NCBI RefSeq assembly: GCF_040126305.1
Contig: NZ_CP149510.1
Location: forward strand, 1,995,001 to 2,059,000
Reading direction: 5' to 3'
Source: Pararhizobium sp. A13
GTDB taxonomy: Bacteria > Pseudomonadota > Alphaproteobacteria > Rhizobiales > Rhizobiaceae
DNA length: 64,000 bases
Part shown: positions 1 through 9,072 of the stretch, piece by piece
Numbering within the stretch: position 1 is the first letter of the stretch
Layout: every line of letters starts with the position of its first letter
Program-made: the position numbers and the translations under genes
The notes under the pieces: generated by a model
The model's input: the letters and a program-made list of their open reading frames with translations, nothing else
What the model was told of the DNA's origin: nothing
Database searches by the model: none

Positions 1-332
<332 letters not shown>

Positions 333-365
333 TTATGGAATTGAAGAGAAGGGAACCGGCCAGGA

Positions 366-662
366 TCAGCCGATAACGCCCATGATGTCGGCTTCCTTCA
401 TGATCAGAAGGTCTTCGCCGTTGAGCTTGACTTCGGTGCCCGACCACTTGCCGAACAGGACGCGGTCGCCAGCCTTGACGTCGAGAGCGATGAGAGCGCC
501 CTTGTCGTCACGGGTGCCGGTGCCGACGGCGACGATTTCGCCTTCCTGCGGCTTTTCCTTGGCGGTGTCCGGTATGATGATGCCGCCCTTGGTCTTTGCT
601 TCAGACTCGACGCGGCGTACGACGACGCGGTCATGCAGAGGACGGAAATTGGTGCTTGTCAT
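366..662 (-). CDS. groES: Co-chaperonin GroES
   Basis: A 98-residue protein of normal GroES length. It starts [17 protein letters not shown], has the mobile-loop region around [10 protein letters not shown], and ends with the typical [21 protein letters not shown] strand. GroES is the heptameric lid of the GroEL chamber in the cytosol. It is the first gene of the operon; the CIRCE element and a heat-shock promoter lie 60 to 120 bases upstream. Expression is therefore expected to be controlled both by HrcA repression and by RpoH activation. Confidence 0.98.
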   Translation of the reverse strand: MTSTNFRPLHDRVVVRRVESEAKTKGGIIIPDTAKEKPQEGEIVAVGTGTRDDKGALIALDVKAGDRVLFGKWSGTEVKLNGEDLLIMKEADIMGVIG

Positions 663-720
663 TGTCTAATCCCTCGATCAAATGACTTCACGGATCGTGA
701 ACCGACCCGATGGATGGATG

Positions 721-747
721 TTAGCACTCCTATTGCGTGAGTGCTAG
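721..747. promoter_or_regulatory. CIRCE element (HrcA operator)
   Basis: The inverted repeat TTAGCACTC-N9-GAGTGCTAG matches the CIRCE consensus TTAGCACTC-N9-GAGTGCTAA with a single mismatch in the last base. It lies between the predicted heat-shock -10 box and groES, where HrcA binding would block initiation or early elongation. Confidence 0.95.
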
Positions 748-752
748 CGACC

Positions 753-784
753 CGGAGATAAGGATGGCCGTCGATTGAGTCAAG
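753..784 (-). promoter_or_regulatory. RpoH (heat-shock sigma) promoter of groESL
   Basis: On the reverse strand CTTGAC (784-779) is followed after about 16 bases by CTTATCTCCG (762-753). This agrees with the alphaproteobacterial heat-shock promoter pattern CTTG followed by CYTATNTNNG. The CIRCE operator begins six bases downstream of the -10 element, so activation and repression are stacked. Confidence 0.75.
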
Positions 785-819
785 AATGGGCCGGCAAGAT
801 TCTTTTGCGGCGAAAATGA

Positions 820-848
820 TTGACTTGGTTCCTGCTTTTTTGTCTAAT
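820..848 (+). promoter_or_regulatory. Predicted housekeeping promoter of chrB-chrA
   Basis: TTGACT (820-825) and TCTAAT (843-848) are separated by 17 bases and point toward chrB, whose start codon lies 79 bases after the -10 box. The promoter is back to back with the groESL promoter. This is a pattern match only. Confidence 0.45.
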
Positions 849-927
849 TTGCGCATGGGGTCTGCGAATGCCCCACGAGGCGTCATGCCATCACTTCGCG
901 TCCAATCCCTCGAAAAGGACGTAAACC

Positions 928-1761
928 ATGGCCTCGTATAACGCTATTTCCACCGAAAAACTTGTCCGCCTGATCGGAACTCCCAAGGGCCCGGTCATTA
1001 TCGATGTGCGCGACGATGAGGATTTTGCCGCCCAGCCGCTTCTTCTTCCCGCGTCTTTCCGGCGCCCTTACGCCGACGTGCGGCAATGGGGGGCGGATTA
1101 TCGCGGCCGCTGGGTGGTCGTGGTCTGCCAGAAGGGCAAGAAGCTGAGCGAGGGCGTCGCCGCCTGGCTGCGAAATACAGGCGCCGGGGCAGAGACGCTG
1201 GAAGGCGGGTTCGAAGCCTGGCAGGCGGCTCACCTGCCGCTCGTTCCAGTGGCTGCCCTGCCGGGTGAAAACGCCAATGGCGGAACCGTCTGGGTCACGC
1301 GCTCTCGTCCCAAGATCGATCGCATTGCCTGCCCCTGGCTGATCCGTCGCTTCGTCGATCCAGCAGCGACGTTTCTTTTCGTCGCGGCCCCGGAAGTCGA
1401 AGCCGTCGCAGATCGTTTCGGCGCGACGCCCTTCGATGTGGAAAATGTCTTCTGGAGCCATAGGGGCGAGGACTGCACCTTCGACACGATGGTCAAGGAA
1501 TTTGGTCTCTCATTTCCGGCACTTCAGCATCTCACCCTGATTGTCCGCGCGGCCGATACCGACCGGCTCGATCTGGTTCCCGAAGCTGCCGGTCTGCTCG
1601 CGGCGTCGCTCGGCCTTTCGCGGATGTTTGCCGACGACCTGGAGCAACTGGAAGCGGGTATGACGCTTTACGACGCCTTCTATCGCTGGGCGCGCGACGC
1701 CACACAGGAAAAACACGAATGGGTGTCGCACGTTGCGAAGAAGGCCAAAGACAATGAATGA
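928..1761 (+). CDS. chrB: Rhodanese/ChrB chromate resistance protein
   Basis: This 277-residue protein has two parts. Residues about 10-105 form a rhodanese-like domain with a candidate catalytic Cys67 in the loop CQKGKKLSEG. Residues about 120-277 carry the ChrB domain, beginning WVTRSRPKIDRIACPWLIRR. ChrB proteins accompany ChrA efflux pumps and, in studied systems, act as chromate-responsive regulators or sensors. Here the stop overlaps the chrA start by eight bases, which indicates co-translation. The rhodanese fusion suggests a sulfur-transfer or thiol-sensing step, but that is inference. The ATG at 928 follows an AAAGGAC ribosome-binding site. Confidence 0.88.
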   Translation: MASYNAISTEKLVRLIGTPKGPVIIDVRDDEDFAAQPLLLPASFRRPYADVRQWGADYRGRWVVVVCQKGKKLSEGVAAWLRNTGAGAETLEGGFEAWQAAHLPLVPVAALPGENANGGTVWVTRSRPKIDRIACPWLIRRFVDPAATFLFVAAPEVEAVADRFGATPFDVENVFWSHRGEDCTFDTMVKEFGLSFPALQHLTLIVRAADTDRLDLVPEAAGLLAASLGLSRMFADDLEQLEAGMTLYDAFYRWARDATQEKHEWVSHVAKKAKDNE

Positions 1762-3118
1762 GGCGGTGCACGTCCAGGCTCCCCCGGTGCATCCGACATT
1801 CGCCGAGGCCACGAGGGTCTGGGCAAAGATCGGGCTCTTGAGTTTTGGAGGCCCGGCGGGCCAGATCGCCCTGATGCACAGGGAACTGGTGGAGGAGCGC
1901 CGCTGGATTTCCGAGAGCCGGTTTCTGCATGCGCTGAATTTCTGCATGCTCCTACCGGGGCCTGAGGCGCAGCAGTTGGCCACCTATGTCGGCTGGCTGT
2001 TGCACGGCAGCCGCGGCGGCATCGTCGCCGGCACGCTGTTCGTGCTCCCGGGTTTTTTCGTCATCCTTGGCCTGTCGTCGGCCTATGCGCTTTTCCAGGA
2101 GACGGATTGGCTCACCGCGCTGTTCTTCGGGTTGAAGGCGGCAGTGCTGGCGATCGTCATCGAGGCGGTCATCCGCGTCGGCCGCCGTTCGCTGAAAACC
2201 CGCTTTGCCGTGATCGTCGCGGGTCTCGCCTTCGCGGCGCTGTTCTTCTTCGATCTGCCGTTTCCGCTTGTCGTTCTGGCGGCGGGCGTGGCCGGTTACG
2301 TCGCTAGCCATGCGCAATCGGCGGAAGGGATAACCATGGCGGCGGCAAAGCAGGCCTTGGCCGACCAGCCCTCGGTCATCGACAGCAATTTCCCGGACGT
2401 CGTCCCGTCCTGGGGCCGGGCGGTCCGGGTTTGCGGCGTCTGGGCGGCGCTCTGGAGCGCCCCGTTCGTCATCATCGGCGCAATCCTTGGCTTCGACAAC
2501 GTCTATGCGGCGATCGGCCTGTTCTTCTCCAAGATGGCGGTGGTGACCTTCGGCGGGGCCTATGCCGTGCTTGCCTATGTCGCCCAGCAGGCCGTCGAGA
2601 CCTATCACTGGCTGAAGCCCGGCGAGATGCTCGATGGTCTGGCGCTGGCCGAAACGACGCCGGGCCCCCTCGTGCTGGTGCTCTCCTTCGTCGGTTTCAT
2701 GGCCGCATTTCGCACGCCGCTCGGTCTCGACCCGCTCTGGGCCGGCATGCTTGGGGCGACGCTTGCGACCTGGGTCACCTTCATTCCCTGCTTCCTGTGG
2801 ATTTTCCTCGGTGCGCCCTATGTCGAGACATTGCGCAACAACAGGGCGCTCTCAGGCGCGCTGGCGGCGATCTCCGCGGCCGTCACCGGCGTCATCCTCA
2901 ATCTGGCGCTCTGGTTCGGCCTGCACGTTCTTTTTGCGGAGGTCAGCCGATATGCTTTTGGACCGTTGTCGATGCCGCTTCCGGCCTGGCAGACGTTCCA
3001 GCCTGCAGCATTCCTGCTCACGCTTCTGGCAGCGCTGCTGCTCTTCAAGCTGAAGCGCGGGATCGTGACCACGCTTGTCGTTTGCGCCGGCGCCGGCTGG
3101 CTGATCAGCAGCTTTTAA
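1754..3118 (+). CDS. chrA: Chromate transporter ChrA (CHR family, long chain)
   Basis: The protein of about 454 residues is almost entirely hydrophobic and has the two homologous halves of long-chain CHR transporters. The N-terminal half has the signature LSFGGPAGQIALM with LLPGPEAQQLATYVG. The C-terminal half has VVTFGGAYAVLAYV with ETTPGPLVLV. ChrA exports chromate across the inner membrane. I chose ATG 1754, which overlaps the chrB stop, over an upstream in-frame TTG at 1733 because the overlap is a usual arrangement for coupled genes. The chrBA pair sits between groES and a conserved HAD gene. Confidence 0.92.
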   Translation: MNEAVHVQAPPVHPTFAEATRVWAKIGLLSFGGPAGQIALMHRELVEERRWISESRFLHALNFCMLLPGPEAQQLATYVGWLLHGSRGGIVAGTLFVLPGFFVILGLSSAYALFQETDWLTALFFGLKAAVLAIVIEAVIRVGRRSLKTRFAVIVAGLAFAALFFFDLPFPLVVLAAGVAGYVASHAQSAEGITMAAAKQALADQPSVIDSNFPDVVPSWGRAVRVCGVWAALWSAPFVIIGAILGFDNVYAAIGLFFSKMAVVTFGGAYAVLAYVAQQAVETYHWLKPGEMLDGLALAETTPGPLVLVLSFVGFMAAFRTPLGLDPLWAGMLGATLATWVTFIPCFLWIFLGAPYVETLRNNRALSGALAAISAAVTGVILNLALWFGLHVLFAEVSRYAFGPLSMPLPAWQTFQPAAFLLTLLAALLLFKLKRGIVTTLVVCAGAGWLISSF

Positions 3119-3241
3119 AAGGCTGATCCGCGTTTCCCAGCCGAATCCTTGGGATTCGGCCGCCAATTTCCGCAAGAAGTCTTGTGTTTTCGGCGCCTGC
3201 CTGCGATGTCACCCCGAATATTTTTTCTGCGGGAAGCCAGC

Positions 3242-4090
3242 ATGGCCGTTCGGATCAACAGTTTTCGCGACATCGCCAACCGTTACGATGTTGTTCTGTG
3301 CGATGTCTGGGGCGTGCTGCACAATGGTGTCGCGGCCTTCAAGGAAGCTTGCGAGGCGCTGACAGTAGCCCGCGCCAAGGGGCTGACGGTTGTCCTCATC
3401 ACCAATTCGCCGCGCCCGCATCCCGGCGTCATCGTCCAGATCCGCGGCCTCGGCGTGCCTGATAGCGCCTATGACCGCATCGTCACCTCCGGCGATGTCA
3501 CCCGCGCGCTGATCTCGGCTGGCCCGAAAAAGATCTATTTCATCGGCGCTGAGCGTGACCTGCCGCTGCTCGATGGTCTCGGCGTCCAGATGGTTTCCTC
3601 AGAAGAGGCCGAAATCATCGTCTGCGCCGGCTTTTTCGATGACGAAACGGAAACCGCCGAAGATTATCGCGCAACGCTCTCCGGCATGGCCAGGCGCAAG
3701 GTGCCGTTCATCTGCGCCAACCCGGACCTCATCGTCGAACGCGGCCACAGGCTGATCCCCTGCGCCGGCGCCATCGCCAAGGTCTATGCGGAACTGGGTG
3801 GCGAAACCCGGATTTCCGGAAAGCCCTACGTGCCGATCTATCGCGCCTCGCTGTCGGAAGCGAAGGCCGTTCGCGGCGGGCTCGATCTGTCGCGGGTGAT
3901 CGCCGTCGGCGACGGCATGCCGACCGATGTGAAGGGTGCGCAGGATTTCGGCCTCGATATTCTCTATATCAGCGCCGGCATCCATGCGCTCGAGTATATG
4001 AATGCTGAAAAGACGGACGAGACGAAACTCGCAGCGTTCCTGAAAGACGAGGGTGCCACGCCGAAATGGTGGATGCCCAGATTGGCTTAG
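3242..4090 (+). CDS. HAD superfamily (subfamily IIA) phosphatase
   Basis: A 282-residue HAD hydrolase. Motif I is CDVWGVLHNG, where the second Asp of the usual DxD is replaced by Trp-Gly in the DVWG pattern seen in this family. Motif II is the Thr-Asn of LITNSPRP, and motif IV is VIAVGDGMPTDVKGA. The cap lies between motifs II and III, as in NagD/UmpH-type IIA enzymes. The substrate is unknown; small phosphorylated sugars or nucleotides are typical. ATG 3242 is preferred because GGGAAG precedes it, over an in-frame upstream start at 3149. It lies upstream of ribF, separated by a repeat element. Confidence 0.85.
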   Translation: MAVRINSFRDIANRYDVVLCDVWGVLHNGVAAFKEACEALTVARAKGLTVVLITNSPRPHPGVIVQIRGLGVPDSAYDRIVTSGDVTRALISAGPKKIYFIGAERDLPLLDGLGVQMVSSEEAEIIVCAGFFDDETETAEDYRATLSGMARRKVPFICANPDLIVERGHRLIPCAGAIAKVYAELGGETRISGKPYVPIYRASLSEAKAVRGGLDLSRVIAVGDGMPTDVKGAQDFGLDILYISAGIHALEYMNAEKTDETKLAAFLKDEGATPKWWMPRLA

Positions 4091-4130
4091 AAAGGTTTGG
4101 CCTAAACGACTGGCTTGATCGGACTGGCCT

Positions 4131-4235
4131 ACTGCATAATTCCTTAAATCGGAATCGATTTTGGGATAAAATTATGGAGCATTTCAAAGTGTTACAGCGA
4201 CCTTTGCGCGTCTGAAAGGACGCGCGGCGCTGTAG
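4131..4235. repeat. RIME-like intergenic mosaic repeat (two palindromes)
   Basis: Two adjacent imperfect palindromes occupy the gap between the HAD gene and ribF. The first, about 4133-4191, has arms GCATAATT...AATTATG with an inner AATCGGAATCGATT core. The second, 4193-4235, has arms TACAGCG and CGCTGTA around CGCGTC/GACGCG. The two-palindrome layout and sequence style resemble the rhizobial RIME intergenic elements that I know as dispersed repeats. Copy number cannot be tested in this window. Confidence 0.6.
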
Positions 4236-4248
4236 AGATGAGACTGGT

Positions 4249-5238
4249 GTGACGGACATGACGGTTTTCCATCGCAACGAGACCCGCGAACCATTGCCGC
4301 AAGCCTTGAGGGGCGGCGTCATCGCCATCGGCAATTTCGACGGCGTACATCGCGGTCACCAGTCGGTGTTGAACCGGGCGCTGGAGGAGGCGCGGGCGCG
4401 CCGCGTTCCTGCCCTGGTGCTGACCTTCGAGCCGCATCCGCGCACGGTCTTTCGCCCGGACCATCCGGTCTTCCGTCTGACGCCCGCGCCGCTCAAGGCC
4501 CGCATCCTCGAAGGCATGGGCTTTTCGGCCGTGATCGAATATCCGTTCGACCGCACGTTTTCTCAGCTTTCCGCCTCCGATTTCATCCGCTCCGTGCTGA
4601 TGGACTGGCTGCACGCCGGCCACGTCGTGACCGGTTTCGATTTCCACTTCGGCAAGGGCAGGGAAGGTGGTCCGGCCTTCCTGATGGCGGCCGGCGGCGA
4701 AAACGGTTTTGGCGTCACACTCGTCGATGCCTTTCGCGATGAGAACGCCTCGGTGATCTCCTCCAGCCATATCCGCGGGCTGCTCGGCGAGGGTGACGTG
4801 GCTCAGGCGGCCGGAATGCTCGGGTATCGTTATACGGTGGAATCGGAAGTGATCGGCGGCAAGCGGCTCGGCCGCACACTTGGCTATCCCACAGCCAACA
4901 TGCAATTGCCGCCCGAAGTCGAATTGCGCAACGGCATCTACGCCGTGCGCTTCCGCCGCGCCGATGGCCGCATCCACGACGGCGTCGCCAGCTTCGGCAA
5001 GCGCCCGACGGTCGACAGCGACGGCATCGCCCTGCTCGAAACCTTCGTCTTCGACTTTTCGGGAGATCTCTACGGCGAAATCTGTTCCGTCTCCTTCTTC
5101 GGCCATCTGCGCGACGAGCTGAAGTTCGACGGTCTCGATCCGCTGGTGGTGCAGATGAAGCAGGATGATGCGGAGGCGCGGGCGCTGCTTGCCGGTGTGC
5201 GGCCGCTCAGCGAGATCGACCTGCAGATCGCGTTTTAA
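4249..5238 (+). CDS. ribF: Bifunctional riboflavin kinase / FAD synthetase
   Basis: A 329-residue protein. The N-terminal nucleotidyltransferase has GNFDGVHRGHQ (residues about 27-37) and SSSHIRGLLGEGD. The C-terminal flavokinase begins GKRLGRTLGYPTANM and continues with LRNGIYAV. RibF phosphorylates riboflavin to FMN and adenylates FMN to FAD in the cytosol. The start may be GTG 4249 or the in-frame ATG 4258; both follow an AGAGATGAGA purine-rich stretch. A mosaic repeat ends only 13 bases before the start, so the promoter must lie in or before the repeat. Confidence 0.96.
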   Translation: MTDMTVFHRNETREPLPQALRGGVIAIGNFDGVHRGHQSVLNRALEEARARRVPALVLTFEPHPRTVFRPDHPVFRLTPAPLKARILEGMGFSAVIEYPFDRTFSQLSASDFIRSVLMDWLHAGHVVTGFDFHFGKGREGGPAFLMAAGGENGFGVTLVDAFRDENASVISSSHIRGLLGEGDVAQAAGMLGYRYTVESEVIGGKRLGRTLGYPTANMQLPPEVELRNGIYAVRFRRADGRIHDGVASFGKRPTVDSDGIALLETFVFDFSGDLYGEICSVSFFGHLRDELKFDGLDPLVVQMKQDDAEARALLAGVRPLSEIDLQIAF

Positions 5239-5291
5239 GCCGCGACCTGGTTGACGCTCAGACCAAATTGGTCGCGTACTGCCTGACACCA

Positions 5292-5314
5292 GCCGCAGGA
5301 GTGCATCCTGCGGC
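5292..5314. other. Hairpin between ribF and the BrnA-like gene
   Basis: GCCGCAGGA-GTGCA-TCCTGCGGC is a perfect 9-bp stem with a 5-base loop, 31 bases upstream of the next start codon. No T tract follows, so it is either a weak terminator for ribF or a leader structure of the next gene. Confidence 0.4.
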
Positions 5315-5344
5315 GATTGTGAACCCAACAGGAACGATAGATCG

Positions 5345-5584
5345 ATGGCAAATACGCCTCGCCGACCCGTAAATCCGATGGATGCCGCTGAAGCATTGTT
5401 CAAGCCGGCTAAAAAGCCAGTTGCTCCGGTCGTCGAAAGGCGCGCCTTGCCGGAAACCAAAGAACTTGTGTCGATCAAGATCGATAGCGCCGTGCTCGAA
5501 TATTTTCAAAAGGATGGGCCGGGCTGGCAGGATCGCATCAACGACGCGTTGCGAGCAGTGATGCAGGGCAAACCCGGCGCGTAA
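5345..5584 (+). CDS. BrnA-like antitoxin family protein, no toxin partner seen
   Basis: A 79-residue protein. Its C-terminal half reads ELVSIKIDSAVLEYFQKDGPGWQDRINDALR across residues about 41-71, which has the pattern of the BrnA/DUF4415 ribbon-helix-helix antitoxin family (strand, then VLxxF, then GxGWQxRIN-like helix). BrnA proteins bind DNA and neutralise BrnT toxins. No BrnT-like ORF lies next to it on either strand: ribF is upstream and ileS is about 300 bases downstream. It is therefore an orphan, perhaps a domesticated regulator. Confidence 0.65.
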   Translation: MANTPRRPVNPMDAAEALFKPAKKPVAPVVERRALPETKELVSIKIDSAVLEYFQKDGPGWQDRINDALRAVMQGKPGA

Positions 5585-5890
5585 ATTGCGTCGAGCCCGA
5601 ATAAGCAGGAGGCACGCTGACGGCGGCACGGCAACGGGGTTGCGCAATACTGCAGCGCCCGTCGCAAGCCTCTTCCTTTTCGCCCGAAAACGTCTTAAAC
5701 AACCGGCCACCATGACCCGATATCGTCGATTGATGATAGATCAGCGAATTATTGGCCCGGCCTTCCGCGCGTTTTGAATGCCGCCGGAAGGTCCGGGTTT
5801 TCGGCGTTTGACAGAAGCGCCTCCGCCATCCCTTGAAGATGTCCCGTTCGCATGCGCGGCGAAACGCGCCCAGAGACGATTGCAAAAGCC
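5585..5890. other. Intergenic region before ileS
   Basis: About 306 bases with no ORF that looks real. I found no T-box, riboswitch or clear terminator. The ileS promoter presumably lies here. Confidence 0.5.
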
Positions 5891-8821
5891 ATGACCGATA
5901 CCGCTGAAAAGCTCGACTATTCGAAGACCCTTTATCTGCCCGAAACCGAATTCCCGATGCGCGCCGGCCTGCCGCAGAAGGAGCCGGAGACGGTTGCCCG
6001 CTGGCAGAAGATGGAGCTCTACAAGAAGCTCCGCGCCTCCGCTGCCGGCCGCGAAAAATTCGTGCTGCATGACGGCCCACCCTATGCCAACGGCAACATC
6101 CATATCGGCCATGCGCTGAACAAGATCCTCAAGGACATCATCACCCGCTCGTTCCAGATGCGCGGCTATGACTCGAACTATGTTCCGGGTTGGGATTGCC
6201 ACGGCCTGCCGATCGAATGGAAGATCGAGGAAGCCTATCGCGCCAAGGGCAAGAACAAGGACGAGGTCCCGGTCAACGAGTTCCGTCAGGAATGCCGCGA
6301 CTTCGCCGCCAACTGGATCAACATCCAGTCGGAAGAATTCAAGCGCCTCGGTATCGAGGGCGATTTCGACAATCCCTATACGACGATGGCCTTCCACGCC
6401 GAAGCCCGTATCGCCGGCGAACTGCTGAAGATCGCCAAGAGCGGCCAGCTCTATCGCGGCTCGAAGCCGATCATGTGGTCAGTCGTCGAGCGCACGGCGC
6501 TGGCGGAAGCCGAGGTCGAGTACCAGGACGTCGAGAGCGACATGATCTGGGTCAAGTTTCCGATCTTGACGGTTGAAGTCGAGCCGGGATCGGGGAAATC
6601 AGATCTCCTAGGCGCGGCAGTCGTTATCTGGACCACGACACCCTGGACCATTCCGGGCAACCGCGCCATCGCCTATTCGTCGCGCTACCCCTACGGCCTC
6701 TTCGAAGTGACCGCCGCCGAAAACGACTTCGGCCCGCAGCCGGGTGAAAAACTGATCTTTGCCACACGCCTTGCTGATGAAGCGGCGGCGAAGGCGAAGC
6801 TGACATTCAAGTTGATCCGGCCTTTGACGGCGGAGGAGCTGGCGGTGGTGACCTGCGCCCATCCGCTGCACGGCCTCGGCGGCGGCTATGACTTCCAGGT
6901 TCCCCTGCTTGACGGAGACCACGTCACCGACGATGCCGGCACCGGCTTCGTCCATACCGCTCCCAGCCACGGCCGCGAGGACTTCGACGCCTGGATGGCC
7001 AACGTCCGCTTGCTGGAAGAGCGACACATCTCATCGACAATCCCGTTCCCCGTTGACGATGCCGGTTTCTACACGACCGATGCGCCCGGTTTCGGTCCGG
7101 ACGCCGAAGGCGGCGCCGCGCGCGTTATCGACGACGCCGGCAAGAAGGGCGATGCCAACGATCGCGTCATCAAGGCGCTGATCGCCCGCCACACGCTGTT
7201 TGCCCGTGGCCGCCTGAAGCACACCTATCCGCATTCCTGGCGTTCCAAGAAGCCGGTGATCTTCCGCAACACGCCGCAATGGTTCGTCTATATGGACAAG
7301 GAGCTTGCCGACGGTACGACGTTGCGTTCGCGCGCGCTGTCTGCCATCGACGAAACCCGCTTCGTGCCCGCCGCCGGCCAGAACCGCCTGCGCGCCATGA
7401 TCGAGAACCGTCCGGACTGGGTGCTTTCCCGTCAACGCGCCTGGGGCGTGCCGATCGCCGTCTTCGCCGATGAAAAGGGCAACGTCCTGGTCGATGAGGC
7501 CGTCAACGCCCGCATTCTCGAAGCCTTCGAAAAGGAAGGCGCCGATGCCTGGTTCGCTGAAGGCGCCAAGGAGCGTTTCCTTGGGCCCGACCATGATCAT
7601 GGCCGCTGGACGCAGGTCATGGATATCCTCGACGTCTGGTTCGATTCAGGCTCGACCCACACGTTCACCTTGGAAGATCGCCCCGACCTGAAATGGCCGG
7701 CGGATGTCTATCTCGAAGGCTCCGACCAGCATCGCGGCTGGTTCCATTCCTCGCTGCTCGAAAGTGCCGCGACCCGCGGCCGTGCGCCCTACAACGCCGT
7801 CATCACCCATGGCTTCACCATGGATGAGAAGGGCGAGAAGATGTCGAAGTCCAAGGGCAACGTCACATCGCCGCAGGAGGTCATGAAGGACGCCGGAGCC
7901 GATATCCTGCGCCTCTGGGTGGCGACGTCGGACTATGCTGAAGATCTGCGCGTCGGCAAGACGATCATCCAGACGAACATCGATGCCTATCGCAAACTGC
8001 GCAACACCATCCGCTGGATGCTCGGCACGCTGGCCCATGACAGGCAAGAAGACATCGCCTTCAACGACATGCCCGAACTCGAGCGGCTGATGCTGCATCG
8101 TCTGGCCGAACTCGAACAGATCGTGCGCGATGGCTACGACGCCTTTGACTTCAAGCGCATCGCCCGCGCGCTCATCGATTTCTCGAATGTCGAGCTCTCG
8201 GCCTTCTATTTCGATATCCGCAAGGACGCGCTCTATTGTGACGCCCCGTCGAGCCTGCGCCGCCGCGCCAGCCTCGCGGTCATCCGCAAGCTGTTCGAAT
8301 GCCTGGTGACCTGGCTCGCGCCGGTTCTGCCCTTCACGGCGGAAGAGGCCTGGCTGTCGCGCGATCCGTCCGCGGTCTCCGTCCACCTGGAACAGTTCCC
8401 GATCGTGCCGGCCGAATGGCGCGACGAGGCGCTGGCCGAGAAATGGAAGAAGGTCCGCGACGTGCGCCGCGCCGTCACCGGTGCGCTTGAAGTCGAGCGC
8501 CGCGACAAGCGTATTGGCTCCTCTCTGGAAGCGGCTCCGATCGTGCACATCGACGATGCCGGCCTGCTGCAGGCGCTGGACGGTCAGGATTTCGCTGAAA
8601 TCTGCATCACCTCCGGCGTCACGATCGCCGAGGGCCAGGGACCGGAAGGTGCTTTCCGCCTGGACGATCTGTCGACGGTCAGCGTCGAACCCAAGCTTGC
8701 GGAAGGCGTCAAATGCGCCCGGTCCTGGCGGATCACCGCCGACGTCGGTTCCGATCCCGCTTTTCCGGACGTGTCCGCCCGTGATGCGGCGGCGCTGCGC
8801 GAACTGGGCTTTGCTTCCTAG
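5891..8821 (+). CDS. ileS: Isoleucyl-tRNA synthetase
   Basis: A class I synthetase of 976 residues. It has the HIGH motif in [14 protein letters not shown], the KMSKS motif in [11 protein letters not shown], the editing-domain stretch [10 protein letters not shown], and [12 protein letters not shown]. It charges tRNA-Ile in the cytosol. ATG 5891 starts [18 protein letters not shown]; an in-frame ATG at 5852 is less likely. The C-terminal zinc-binding segment known from E. coli IleRS is degenerate: only the first Cys of the first pair remains, as KCARSW, and the second pair is absent. The gene is followed by a palindromic repeat. Confidence 0.97.
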   Translation: MTDTAEKLDYSKTLYLPETEFPMRAGLPQKEPETVARWQKMELYKKLRASAAGREKFVLHDGPPYANGNIHIGHALNKILKDIITRSFQMRGYDSNYVPGWDCHGLPIEWKIEEAYRAKGKNKDEVPVNEFRQECRDFAANWINIQSEEFKRLGIEGDFDNPYTTMAFHAEARIAGELLKIAKSGQLYRGSKPIMWSVVERTALAEAEVEYQDVESDMIWVKFPILTVEVEPGSGKSDLLGAAVVIWTTTPWTIPGNRAIAYSSRYPYGLFEVTAAENDFGPQPGEKLIFATRLADEAAAKAKLTFKLIRPLTAEELAVVTCAHPLHGLGGGYDFQVPLLDGDHVTDDAGTGFVHTAPSHGREDFDAWMANVRLLEERHISSTIPFPVDDAGFYTTDAPGFGPDAEGGAARVIDDAGKKGDANDRVIKALIARHTLFARGRLKHTYPHSWRSKKPVIFRNTPQWFVYMDKELADGTTLRSRALSAIDETRFVPAAGQNRLRAMIENRPDWVLSRQRAWGVPIAVFADEKGNVLVDEAVNARILEAFEKEGADAWFAEGAKERFLGPDHDHGRWTQVMDILDVWFDSGSTHTFTLEDRPDLKWPADVYLEGSDQHRGWFHSSLLESAATRGRAPYNAVITHGFTMDEKGEKMSKSKGNVTSPQEVMKDAGADILRLWVATSDYAEDLRVGKTIIQTNIDAYRKLRNTIRWMLGTLAHDRQEDIAFNDMPELERLMLHRLAELEQIVRDGYDAFDFKRIARALIDFSNVELSAFYFDIRKDALYCDAPSSLRRRASLAVIRKLFECLVTWLAPVLPFTAEEAWLSRDPSAVSVHLEQFPIVPAEWRDEALAEKWKKVRDVRRAVTGALEVERRDKRIGSSLEAAPIVHIDDAGLLQALDGQDFAEICITSGVTIAEGQGPEGAFRLDDLSTVSVEPKLAEGVKCARSWRITADVGSDPAFPDVSARDAAALRELGFAS

Positions 8822-8935
8822 AGCCGGATGACTTTAGGTCGATTCGACCTAAAATCTGAAGCCGCCTCCAAATCAAAAAACTGGAGCATGATGTCGCCCG
8901 AAAACCGCTTCACACTTTCGGCATCATGCTCTTAA
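8822..8935. repeat. Rhizobial palindromic intergenic repeat downstream of ileS
   Basis: Two palindromes follow the ileS stop directly. TTTAGGTCGA-T-TCGACCTAAA is at 8833-8853. The second has arms GAGCATGATG (8884-8893) and CATCATGCTC (8922-8931) around a GCGGTTTTCGGGC-like core. I recognise this type as a common dispersed element of Rhizobium and Agrobacterium genomes. An alternative upstream start of the next ORF lies inside the repeat and was rejected. Confidence 0.6.
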
Positions 8936-9072
8936 GGGATTGTCTGCCGGGTGAATTGCTCTTTTGCAGCTCATCCGGTAGAACCTGCCTGAAAATCGGC
9001 GGATTTATCCGTCAAGGGCGCAGCAATGCCGCCTCAGACATCGATCGTGCCGGCGCCGCTGGAAGGGTTTTC

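Noticed and set aside
3103..3128. GATCAGC/GCTGATC dyad over the chrA stop
   Set aside because: Seven-base stem without T tract; termination not supported.
5538..6397. Reverse-strand ORFs around the start of ileS
   Set aside because: Antisense shadows of ileS with Arg-rich composition and no homology by eye.
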